From assembly GCA_963576565.1 (NCBI GenBank), contig OY755042.1, positions 103,342,314 to 103,406,313 on the forward strand: a stretch of 64,000 nt of DNA. Reading direction: 5' to 3'. The first letter of the stretch is position 1, and each line of letters starts with the position of its first letter. Made by a program: the position numbers and the translations under genes. Below are positions 40,501-53,500 of the stretch, piece after piece. This DNA comes from Aspidapion aeneum (taxonomy: Eukaryota > Arthropoda > Insecta > Coleoptera > Brentidae). The notes below the pieces were generated by a model, which saw nothing but the letters and a program-made list of their open reading frames with translations, did not search any database and was not told the DNA's origin.

Positions 40501-41532
40501 AAAACTCCCTGTATTAGCGAAACCACGGGGTATAGCAAAAATCTGATAATACCATTATTAAGGGCTCAAAAAAAGAGCACGGCAAGGTGCAATCAGAAAA
40601 TCGATATATTTAATAACAACCGAGTTTCCCATTTAATCCCATCGAAAATGGGACACGCTGTACACTCGTGCTCATAAAAAACCCGTACACGGAAACTTGT
40701 TATAGGTTACTTATGTTTTGTTGTTAGCTATGTTTATAGTGGTATCACCAAATGACATTTAAAAAATTGATTCAGACATTTTGGATGTCACAAAAAAATT
40801 AAAAATGCCACGACATCTTACCTGGATTTTCAGTAACACTACAAATTATCAATATAATTTTCCCTCTACGAGATTTTTATAAGCACGGGTGTACGTCTTA
40901 AATATATCTGTACAGGAAAAGGGCCTCTAAAAGTAACTATTACAAGGGTGCCGGCATGTTAGATTTTAAATAAACAAAAACGTATGGCTTGGATAAATTC
41001 AGTGTGGGGCCTAGGGTCACTACGTCCTGGAAGCCTGTGGGAGACGCCAGGCTTCCAGGATGCAGACCCTACAGGGGCCGCGCTCCCAGCGCCATCTTCT
41101 TCTTTTAAAAATACTAATAATGGTGGTGTTTGTTTTATTTCCAAAATTTTGGGTTTAGAACTTCTAGAATCCTTGAAAAGGGCTTCTAAAGCCAAAACGC
41201 GTCGGGTTGATGAATTTAAGAAATAAATTAAGCATAATTTTATTTAAACTACGCTATTCATTTCTCAACCTATCAGAAATATGTGGAATGAGGACGTTTT
41301 TCATTAACATTTATTTCAAATTCTGAAAGTGCCAAGTGAGCGGCTGCGTCAACGCAAGATATTTTTCTTCCAAAAGTTCCAAGATCCAAACAACTTTCTT
41401 AAATTTAAACAAAAATTAAAATTAACCCCAACTTTAACAACGTCAAATCACCACATTGAAAAATTGTCAACGTCATTTGGCGAAACGATGGTAGCAGTCA
41501 TTTTCCATTAATGGTTTTAATATACTTTAGCA

Positions 41533-41569
<37 letters not shown>

Positions 41570-44500
41570 ACGTACGTGGATATAGTGAATTGTATGAAAT
41601 TCTGATTTAAAAATAATGTCGTTACCTGATAAGGAAGTGGAAGTTCACTAGTATTATCCCCGGATGAATCCACGAACTGAAACGCCCCAGCTCTTAAATC
41701 GTCTTTATAATATTGGTCCTTTTCAACAACTGTTGGAACTTCGGTATCTAACATTGCGACTTGATTTTCATTGACAGATACAGCACTAGAAAAATCTTTT
41801 AAGTCTTTGATCACCATATCTACGCATTTCAGCTGTTCAGCAGTTAGATCGATAATTATCGAATCACTTTTAGCTGTCAATTGAATTTGAGGATCGCTGT
41901 CAATGGCTTGCCAATTTTCCCAGAAAATCCCCACATCGAATTTTATACTCCATGGGTTAAGAAGCAATTTTTTGTAGTTATCGTACAGGACTGTGACAGT
42001 TAAACATCCGAAAGAGAATTTAATGTTTAGCTTTTCTGGACGGTTTGATACAGATAAGTCGCTTTTAAACCGTTGGAATCCTATGTGAATTTCATGGTTG
42101 GATTCCGCTGCAATAGCAAATATGACTTGATCAAAGTATACTGCAACAGAAGTAATACCTTGCATAAGCTCTTTGATTTCTTGGAATTTACTGTAACTAT
42201 CGTTGTGTTTAGATGTACATGGTTTGACGTTTGAAACGTCAACTTTGTTCTTGGAACTTGCAGCTTTTAGTAGAGTAGTGACACTATCCAAACCTCCACC
42301 GCATTTAAATGTATCAACAATTTTATCTTTAAGAACCAAAATGTACATCCACTTTGAAGTTTTACATAAAAGTTTCATTGGTTTTGAAAAATCGATTTCC
42401 AACTTGGCATTTTTTCCCACACTTGTGCTATATTTTAATGTAAAAAATGCTGGTGAGATACCAGTGGTACAGTGTGGTGTCCCAGGCTTTGTTTCAAACA
42501 GGTTTATGGGAAAATCAGCTTCTAATGGTGTGTGACTGACGGGAAGATGATCAGTTGCTCCAAGTTTTAGATTAACATTAAAACATGATGCTTGTAACCG
42601 TCTACTCAGATGTTGTTTAGCGAAAAATGCGTTTGGTTGAGTAAAGGAAATAAATAAGAGTGGTGTGAATTTTTTGTAGTTGTCGCTTTTCTCATCAAAG
42701 CTTTCTTCGGATGCATCGTAACCTTGGTCTTCATCAGCCTGTAAGAAAAATTGTTATCAAGTAGGAGTCATTATTTTTTAATAAAATATGACATTTTTAT
42801 TTTCTTTCTTTGGGGAAGTGACATAAATAAATAATAAATATCTTTATTAGCCGTTAAATTTTACAATTTATGGTTTCGTCAAAAAAAGTTTACAAATGTA
42901 GTTACCTACCACTTTTCGGTTTATTATATTATTTTTTTTTCTGAATACCTATCTAAAAATCTGAAATCAAAGTATAAAGTTAATCGAAAGAAAAAATTTT
43001 TTTAAAAATAAATATAGACAATTTAAACATAATAAAGGTAATATATATCTCTAACAGATAGACTTATTAGATTATCGGTTATGTTTTTATCGATAAACTC
43101 TACTATATTGTTGAAAGATTTTTGTTTACCTTTTTCGAAATTCTTTTCTTTTTGCCTTTATGCTTGGCCAAAACTGGTTTACTTTCGTTTACTTGATAAA
43201 CGGACAGGACAATTTTGCCTGACGTCACAACTGCTTCCAAAGGGATTGAAGCATAGATATAGGGAATTTGATTAGGTGGCCTTGGAAACAGATGGTGTTT
43301 ATCACTAATTTCACCTGACGGTTTGGTGAGCAATAGACTAGAACCCTGCAAAAGAAAAATTCTGAAATTAGCATGGATAGAAACTTAAAGAAAAACCTGA
43401 AATGTCAGTAAGAATCTCAAAAACCTTGATATTTGAAATTTAAAAATCATTGTAAAATAAATTAATACCTACCGCCCCTCTGTTCGACTGATTGCTCTTA
43501 ATATCAGACGTCTCAATTCCAGAATCCTTCGTTATGTCAACAACGCCATCTTCACATTCTTCTCGTAAGTGACAACTGGACTCTAACCTCGGATAAGGAA
43601 ACCGAATTTGAGGCTTCTTGACAATTCCGTCTTCGACAATAAACGGCGTTGCCAATATTAGAAAATCTCGCAACAGCGCAGACGATAGTTTGATTTGATG
43701 GAGGGAGATATTGATAATGATGTCAGATACGAAATTGACTTCTATTGCGTGGCCACAGATTGTCGTTGTGTCTTTGTAGACCATGGCTGGGGCTGCTAAG
43801 ATGCTTATGTCAAACCTATAAATGTCAGCAAAATAGTAAATTGATTTCCATATTTGCCACTGATGGCGCTTCACTTAGTCCAATAAAAGCGGCGGTGATG
43901 GCAGTTGAAGTTTTCTGGATGATGAGAATAACTGATTTTTGCGTAGTTTGTTTTTTTAATTAGATTTTCAGTTTTTTGGTTAGTGCAATTTATTTTAGTA
44001 AAATAGGTTTACAAAACCATACCAATATGAGTAAAGCTTAATAAAATAATATTAATGATTCGGTTTGAACCGCAGAATTATATTGCAACATTTTAAACTT
44101 AGTAATAAGTAATATAGTTTTTATTGAAATTCCCCAAGCTTGTGCAGTTAAATCAGTTGTTAACTTAAATATTTTTAAAACATCCATTCGTGTTCGTATG
44201 AACATCTTTTTTATTATAATATATTATAATAATTATATTAAATTAAACATAAAATTTAAATGCTTATATACTTATTTAAAAAAATTGGTAAGTATCTACA
44301 TTATTGTGGAGCTGAAGTTGGTTATGAAAGCTACAAATAATATTAATTTAATTTTGATTATATTCGGTATTAATATTTAAAACATCAATTTACACAAAAT
44401 ATAATATGAATAGGGCCTAATCCCATTTCAATCATAATTTGTACCAAAACAAATTGCGAAACTTAGCTTAACTCATATATTGTAGATAATAACAATTTTT

Positions 44501-47500
44501 TTCAAATTTGTAGCTCTACGGTCGCATTGAAAATCTTCCAATGTAATGTAAACTTTGTCGGCAGAGCACCCCAGTTGATTGATGAATGCATACCAGTAAA
44601 GCACATACGCTGTACAGGGTGTCCCAAATTGGGCACTTTTGGGGGGTTTAAGGTACTTCTAGGGGAGACAGAGAAAAACTGACCACGCATTGCGAGGCTC
44701 AAATTTCAAGAGAAGACTTATAGTGAAAAGCGCATTTTGAAATACCGTCTCGTCTTTGAGCTACGGGGGCTTTTTGAAAAGTATGTATTTTGGAAGGGGT
44801 CTATAACTTCGTTATTAGTGGAAATTTTGATTTAGAGTAAATTGCAATTTTATAGACTTTGTCACGAGAAATTCACCTGCTAAATTAAATTTTAACTGTC
44901 ACTTTTAGTTTTTGAGATATGACATAAAGTTGCATTTTTTCTTATGGAATGGCCTATATTTTAATTAATTTTCGAATTCGTGATTGAATTCTTTTCAAAA
45001 TGATGTATCATATGTCATTGTTTGATTGAGCGGTTTAGGAGATATTCAGCTTTTTCACTTATTTCTAGTGCGCTTTGATTTCCTGCTGAGGCAGCTCAAG
45101 GCACTCCAGTATTTTTATTATTTTATTTTTTTGTTTTGATACATATTTCAAAATAAAATTAAAAACGCTTTCATCAAAGCTTAATGTCAAATTGTTTAAA
45201 CAATTGAAAACAATGACAAAACGCCACGACGCAAGGCCAACTTGATTTACATAATATAAGACAACAAAACTATAGGAGCATTGAAGTAGGATTTGACCGC
45301 AAGGCTTTCATGTCAATGGCGCATGACGTCATTCAACGCATACTAGATAAAAATAAAAAACTTTAATTATCTCCGAAACCGCTCAATCAAACTATGACAT
45401 ATATTACATCATTTTGAAAAGAATTCAATGACGCATTCGAAAATTAATTAAAATATAGGTCATTTCATAAAAAAAATGCAACTTTATGTCACATCTCAAA
45501 AACTAAAAGTGACAGTTAAAATTTAATTTAGCTGGTGAATTCCTCGTGAAAAAGTCTATAAAATTGCAATTTACTCTAAATCAAAATTTCCACTAATAAC
45601 GAAGTTATAGACCCCCTTCCAAAATGCAGACTTTTCAAAAAGCCCCCGTAGCTCAAAGACGAGACGATTTTTCAAATTGCGGTTTTCACTTTAAGTCTTC
45701 TCTTGAAATTTGAGCCTCGCAATGCGTGGTCAGTTTTTCTCTGTCTCCCCTAGAAGTACCTTAAACCCCCTAAAAGTGCCCAATTTGGGACACCCTGTAC
45801 ATGAATTTCTCACCACAAAATCATTTTGGAACAGAAACTTTTCTCAAAAAACTATTTCAAATCGCATTTAAATCAAAATTAAAATAAAAAATAATCGTTA
45901 TTAAAGATTTTTCAGTCTTCAATTTTAAAACGAATGACAGTTTAAACACCGATCCAAATACAATGACTCTTATCATAGAGAGTGATCGATCATGTTAACC
46001 TTAAGGTAACTAATAATTAGTTTCGCAGCACTTACTATCAGTTACCACAGGTTACACCTGTGGTTTTGAACTGAATTAAGAATACACGTGGGTTTTGTTA
46101 CCAGAATTAAGAGATGATTAAGCAAAAGGACTAGCCTTATTGCAAATACTATAGTCAAAGACTGGTTACCAAGCATTAACATTAGAGGTACTCACTTTTC
46201 AATAATATATCTTAAATTCAAATAAGGCGTGCTGTTGGGTTGCCCTTTCTCTAAGTTGTTCCATTCTAAAGCCGGGTTTTCACTTAGGCCTCGTAAGTTG
46301 GACAGCACGTCACTAGTCGGCATGACAATCGTTTTAACGTCGTCCCAAGCTCCCGTGCAAAAAGATATACCCGAAATGTCCAGCTGATATTGACGGTCTT
46401 CCACTTCACTTCCTTATAAAAAATAACAATGTATAAAGTTTCTTCTCTACTAATTTTTGGCTAATTTAAGGAAAATCCCTAAGAAGAAAGTAATTTTCCA
46501 TTGTCCTATAGTTTTAAAACAAGAAGTAAAAATTATACGACAATTAAAAATGTCTACATGTGGCTTTCCTGTTAGGGACGGCAGAAGAGATACCTAAAAA
46601 ACGTTAAACGAAAAATCATAGGAGTTAATACGAGATATTTCAGTGAAACTGCTTACCTGGAATATTTAAAATCCGCGCATGCGCAGCTTGGTCGTAAATG
46701 TCACTCCTAATGGGAGTTCTACATATTGGATTGACAGCCTGGGGGTTTAGCGCAATCTTTTGAATCTAGAACAAAAATGTCTCAGATAAAAGTAACTACA
46801 TTTTCAATTTTGGTTAAATGAGAAAAAAGTTGTGCTATTTTAAACCTCAATCAGATGATGTACTGAAATTAAAAATATCTACAGGGGTTTTCAAAATATC
46901 GAGCCAAAACTAAAAATTTTGCTTCCATCTTGTAAACAAATTTTATAAAAATGTAGTTATACCTGCATTATAAATGTGTCATGCTCGGCTAAATCCAAAT
47001 CGCTCACAGGCATAATCAGTCTTATATCTTGAGATTCGAAGTAGGCTAAAGGCAACGTCTGATTGTTTATGTTTGAGAAACCACTTGAAGTCGATTCGGT
47101 TGGTACTGAAGGAACTGGTATGTTGACAAGTGGAATCTATAAAAACAACGTTGGCAAGCGTCAGCACCATCTGTAATTCGATCAAGAAGCTTTAACGCCG
47201 GAGAAAATTAACGATCGAAGACAAGAACATGATACACTAACACACGGTATGTCGTTTTCGCTGCGCAATACGTCAAAAATTAAATGTTACTTCAGCGATT
47301 GACAATAAGCGATAAAGTTAAATTTAGGCTTTATCGACAGGTTGTACGAGCATCTGGTTTGATAAAGTTAAAGCGTTAATAGAAACAAGAATTATTTACC
47401 CACAAAACGTGATATTTTTGGTGGAAATAATCACCTCACTACACTGCACTTTGAGAGGTTCACCTACACTGTTATTTCAAACACTACCTTTGTGATAGAA

Positions 47501-50500
47501 AACAGCAAACTCGAGTCGGTTCAAACATATCTAATACTTCAGTGGCGGGGGAAGTATCTTCAGGAGTACCTCAGGGATCCATCCTGGGACCTCTTTTGTA
47601 TATTCTATTTACATTTGATATTGGTAATGTTTTAAAATATTGCGAAACTCATTATTATGCTGATGATAATCAAGTAACTTATGAGTTTGACCCAACATAT
47701 TACAGAGAGGTCTCGGGACAGGTTAATGAGGATCTGCGTAGTATTTTAGAATACACTAGTAAACATAACTTAAGATTAAATGCTAATAAGACAAAGGTTC
47801 TCCTATTTGCTCCTTCTAATTGTCAATTTTTAAAAGACCATTTGTTCTTTGTGTTGGACGGCCAGCAACTTGAGTTTAGTGAAACAGCAAAGAATCTGGG
47901 GGTGCTCTTGGATACTTCCCTTAGGTTCCAGCAATATGTTTCAAATCTCAGCCAAAGATCATATTTATCACTTAAAACTCTATATGCAAACAAGCACATT
48001 TTAAATTTTAAAGTAAGAAAAAAGTTGTGCGAATATTATATTATGTCAACGTTTTCTTATTGTCTTACAGTTTTTAATCCTTCTTTAACAGCAGTAGACT
48101 GTCAACGTTTACAAAAGATACAAAACAACTGTTGCCGTTTTGTATGTGGTATTCGTACGTATGATCATGTGTCAAAAAAAATTGACGAACTCTCTTGGCT
48201 GAGAATAAATAATTTATATATATATTTGTTACTGATATTTATATACAAACTATTAAAAACATCAACACCGTCCTATTTAAGAGAAAAATTATCTTTTCGT
48301 AGCGATTTTCGAGGTTTTCCAGTAAGATCTGATAAACTTATTTTACCCAGATATCGTTCTAGTATGTTTGAACGCAGTTTTTCTTATACCTGTGTTAAAT
48401 ATTATAATGAATTTCAAACTTACTTTGCCGCCTGCGGAAACATTTTATCATTAAAGAAAAAACTTAAAATGGTTTTTATAGACAAGCAAAAACAAATATT
48501 ATCGACGGATTGGAGAGTAGTTTATTTAGCTTCGCAAATTTGTTCGTTTTTTCTCCTTCATTGTTTTATAGATATAAAATTAATCTGAGATTAGTATTTA
48601 GAGTAGGTAAGATTTATTAATCTTAATAAGGGTTAATGTTGAGTAGCTGGACTGTCAGCTAGACTTCGTCCTTTGGAAAGTGCTTTTTTTTTATTTACTA
48701 AATACTTATTAAATTTCCAGCAATATTGTACATGGCATTTTTTTCAAAAAAGACAATTTATTATTATTATTATTACTGTTATTTTTTCTGGAGAGATTTG
48801 ATTTTTTTAAAAACGCCTTAATTTTTTTATTATATTTTAATGAAATTCTCAAAAGTAGATCAGAGCTTCGGTGAGCTTCACCAAAAATAATTAGCATGTC
48901 AGCATACTCCTGGATAACACATTTTGTTTTTTGTAAGTCTTACGGAAACATTTTCGACACGCGCCAGCAGTCAAAAGTTTGAACTTGTTGGCTAATATAC
49001 AAAGGGATTTTCCTAGGCACAGGTGTGTAGACAAAGTTAAAAATCAAGCTTTTTTAAATAATTTTTTTAACTTTTACACCAAGACTCATGGAATTCTCGA
49101 GGGGGATTTCACTGACCATTTTTCTGTACATATGTTCGCATTGTTTGACAAAATGCGAAAAAATGTGAAAAAATGCGAAAAAATTTGAAAAAATGCGAAA
49201 TAGTGCGGAAAAATGCTAAATAATAAAATTATGAATTGTTGAGTTCATTGTATTCGGGCAGTGTTGTAAAAAGGGTAAAAAGAAAAGGGTAATTTTTCGG
49301 TAGGTTAATTTTTAAAAAGGTATTTTATTAATCATGTTTATAAAACTTTTAAAGAGTAGACATGCTTTTTTTCCAGTCTGTCACCTTAGCTCCGAAATGT
49401 AGAAGCGACGTTGCAAAATGCGGCAAAACGACTCACGTGATATACATACCTTTTTGAGTGAAAAAAACATCAGAATTGGCTGAAATTTGAGTGGAAGGCA
49501 CATTTTGTAAAAACTAAGACAAGGCTCGGAGCAATTTTTTGATTTTTTTTGCCGAATAAGTAAAAAATTCTTTCTAAGGACACCGATTCGAAATATTCAT
49601 GACATAAATATTTCGAATCGGTGGCCTAAAAAGAATTTTTGACAAAAAATCAAAAAAGTGCTCCGAGCCGTGGCTTAGTTTATACAAAATGTGCCCTCCA
49701 CTCAAATTTCAGCCAATTCTGATGTTTTTTTCACTCAAAAAGGTTTGTATATCACGTGAGTCGTTTTGCCGCATTTTGCAACGTCGCTTCTACGTTTCGG
49801 AGCTAAGGTGACTGACTGGAAAAAAAGCATGTCTACTCTTAAGTGAAAATATACATTTATACTCATTACTCCTAATCGTCTGATATATCAATGTCCTCAA
49901 AATCTTCTGCTTCTATCTCACTTTCACTTATGTATTCTGTTTCACTTTCAGTTTCTGTTTCAGTCTCACTTTTTTGGTACATTTTTTTGTATGTCTTTGT
50001 TTTGTAAGCGTTTTTTGAAGGTTGTTTTGATTTTAGTATTTGGCTGGTCAGTCTGTTCTTTGTTTTTCCCTGTCCTGTTTGTTTTGTTCGAGGTTGGTCT
50101 GTCATTGGTCCTTGAAATCTTAAAAGTCTGTCAGTCGAGAGTCGTCCCACATTATTGGAGTAAAACCAGCATAATGTGGATTTGCGTACAGTGCCAGCTC
50201 TTTCTATTGCCTTAAAAATATCACTTCTTAGCTGACGCGGACTTTAGTTCGCGTCAGCTCAAGAGTCCCATTTTTGAGGAAAAGAAAGAGCAGGTGCTAT
50301 ATACATATCGAAAGTGCAACAAAGATGGAAATAGTTTTCATACCTGATTTTTAGCAAATAAACGAAAATCAACCTTAATGTAAGCACATAAGAGTTTACA
50401 ATTCCTCCTGGTAACAAGCGATTTCGCGGAAGAATCGCGTTCTTTATTAATCCCTTTATTAATGGCAGTTTTAAAAACGAATTTAACACGTCCTTATTTT

Positions 50501-53500
50501 TTGCATTTAGAAAAATATAACTTGAAGACCTCGTTGAAGACTAATCAGTAATCAGGGCTAATTTAATTTTCATTTAAATGGGCAAAAAAAAATGCGTGAT
50601 TACTAAAATATTTACCGAACACTAATTCCGTTTGTTTGTTTAACCTCGGGGAGAGCAATCATACGATTGATTTATAAGAAAAAAAAATTATAACAAATAA
50701 GAAACAATGCAGAAAAATGTGAAAAAATGCAGAAAAAATGCGAAAAAATGTGAAAAAATGGGAAAAAATTCGAAAAAATGCGAAAAAATTCGAAAAAATG
50801 CGAAAAAATTTGAAAAAATGCGAAAAAATGTGAAAAAATGCGAAATAATGCCGCATTATTTCATCAAAATTTGTACATATATTGCGGCCAGTGAAATCCC
50901 CCTCGGGAATTCTTTTAGATCTATTGAATTATTAACGTATTGCAACGCGTGGGGATGTCATTTAAGTATTGAAAATAAACTTACCAAAACCATATAAAAA
51001 CTCCTCAAGGTACTCATAGAAACCACAAAATCAAGTGGTTGTATGTTCACAACAACTTCAGTAATGTACCTCGACTTGACACTGCTCACGATTTCGGCCT
51101 TTTTGGCTTTGCTGTGCTTTTGAACGGCTCCCCATAAAGTGTGTGTATGTTGACAGCTGGCTCTAGTTATGGTTATGCTGATGAAGCTATTCTCTTCCTG
51201 GTGTTGGCCGAAGATTAAATCGTCTCTAAGACGCATTACTATACCCGAGTACGGACCTGGTTGCCATTTAGAACTTGAAGACGATCTGCAATATTTGTTA
51301 ATACAAAGCAATGAGTATATAGACCCATATAGAGTGGCAACCGGCGAGCTTTGCAACATTGAGCGGCAGATGGCGCTGAAATAAATTCGTCTAGTACGCA
51401 ATATTCAGGGATTACTAGTACGATTTAGTTGCATGTGCGAGTTCCGAGACGAATTCACGTGCAAAAAGTTTCGAAACAGTGGTTCAATAAATACGTCATC
51501 AATATTTAGTGACGTCATTACTTTGTTCCTGGCTATCGTGTTTTTGAGCTGACAAAGAATATCCTTGTCTTCATTTTAAAAAATAATTACGTTTCTTCTT
51601 ATAATGTTTTCGAATACTACGTGCTCAATCACTTCTCATAAATCAGTGAAAACACAATTCAAAAAACAAAAATAAAACATGCACCACCATTCCATTTTTG
51701 TCGAAACGTGTGACGTAGCGTTTGTGGACGCCTTTGAAGTTAGCCAATTGACGTAAGCTATGTCATGTTTTGAAACGAGGTAAAACCTCGTTTTGGAACT
51801 ATTGCTAAAATAACACCTTTTTTGACGTTTGCTGAAAAATCAATATTACATTCTAATTATTTTATTAATTAATTAAATTGTTTTTTAATTTTATTTAGTT
51901 TTTATTAAAATATTGACAAAAAGTTTACAATTTACACCTCTGAGAATTGATTTGACTATTCGTTTAGGCTTCGGGTGCTTCGGTCATGCAAAAAATCCGC
52001 TGCATACAAAAAAAATTATAAGCCTCTCTTAGTCGTGTTAATGTTATGTAGAGCTGTCATACGTCAATCGATTGGACATTTTACGTGATATAAAAAAAAT
52101 TTTGGTAACCAATTTTGACGTATCTCATAATGGTTGTCCAGAAATCTGTATTTTATATAACAAAAACATTTTTCCTAAAGTCAAAAATTGAAGCTGTCAG
52201 GGCTACAAACTCAACCTAAGAAGCTAATTTATATAGTTTGTTATAGGCAATTTCAATCTCTACAAGATTGATCCCTACAAGTTTAAAAAAAAATCTTTAA
52301 TTAAAAAAAATCACTTTATGTTTAAGAAAATACTCCTAATTTGACACCCTGTAGGGGTGTTATTTTTAGGACGATATAGATAAGCGATAAACGAAATTAA
52401 GGCTCTAATCCTGTACTTTTGAATGCGCCTACTAAATTTTATCAACATCTATTTCTAAAGGGTGTTTTTTGCAGACATTAAAATGAAAATCACGCTTGGA
52501 GGGGGTGCAGAGTTGTTCTGCACCATACACCAGATCTCTACCACAGAAATTCCTATTCTACGATATTTTCTGAAAACTTTGCTTGAACAAACTGGAACTA
52601 AAAACGGCCTATTTCAAACGCGACTATATCAGATCATTTCCATGACGAGTGAAGTAATCATTGATGATGTGGAGTGGGTTAATCATAATGTTAGTTATAT
52701 ATATATTTATCGGTTTCACAACGTTCTACGTCTTCCGATACCCAATCTTCACTCGTTTCTGTTTGTCCATAATTCATCATCTAGGCCTCTTATTCTTATT
52801 TTACTATCTATTCCTTCTCTCCAGCTTCTCCTTGGCCATCCTCGTTTTCTTCGGCCAGTTGGTTTCCATTGCAGTATTTGTTTAGGTAATCTTTCATCAT
52901 TAATTCTTTGTACATGTCCGTAGCACACCAGTTGTTTTGTTCTTATATCATCCACTAAAGTACGTTCACCCACTGTCATAATTTCTCTTATTCTTTGATT
53001 TGTAACTCTTTCTCTTTTTGATTTCCCTGCTGCTCTTCTCCAATAGTCCATCTCCGTAGCGGAAAGCATTTTTTCTGTTGTATCCTTGATTGGCCATACT
53101 TCTGAGCCGTATGTAATAATACTTTTTACAATGGTGTTATATATAAGCTTTTTGTTATGTTTTGATATACTTTGGTCCCAAATTATTCCATTTAATAAAG
53201 TTATTGCTTTTCTCCCTTGTACGTTTCGATCTTTTATAGCTTTGTCTAGTGTTCCGTCACCTGTAATTTTTAGACCTAAGTATTTATACTCATCACAGGA
53301 CTGAATTCGCTGCCCGGTATTTAAGATTAGATCCTGTTTCATTCCACCGATACACAAATACTCTGTCTTATTGAGATTAACCTCTAGTCCCCACTTATTT
53401 TACTCTTCTATTAGTTTTTGTATCATATATTCGAGGTCGTCATAATCCTGAGCCACTACTATCTGATCATCGGCGAAACATAAAGTATACAAGGTGGTTT

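Larger units (their letters stand above)
49090..50910. mobile_element. Inverted-arm element with GAAAAAATG microsatellites
   Basis: ggaattctcgagggggattt, cactga, and gtacatatgttcgca at the left are mirrored by tgcggccagtgaaatccccc and cgggaattc at the right. Next to each arm is a run of gcgaaaaaatgtgaaaaaat units (49150-49200 and 50705-50850). It contains a foldback MITE (49371-49842), an acidic minus-strand frame (49872-50150) and a 30-bp palindrome. Superfamily unknown. Confidence 0.6.

Noticed and set aside
40959..41226. Overlapping frames on both strands around a GC-richer hairpin
   Set aside because: The mirrored frames come from the hairpin; no family resemblance and no splice context.
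42203..42535. Plus-strand frame of 110 codons
   Set aside because: Antisense shadow of VPS13B exon 10.
46979..47185. Minus-strand frame starting [13 protein letters not shown]
   Set aside because: Other frame of VPS13B exon 5; the frame reading [10 protein letters not shown] joins exons 4 and 6 in phase and has splice sites.
49872..50150. Acidic frame as a VPS13B exon
   Set aside because: Exons 4 and 5 already join in phase 0 without it, it lacks splice borders, and it lies within an inverted-arm element.
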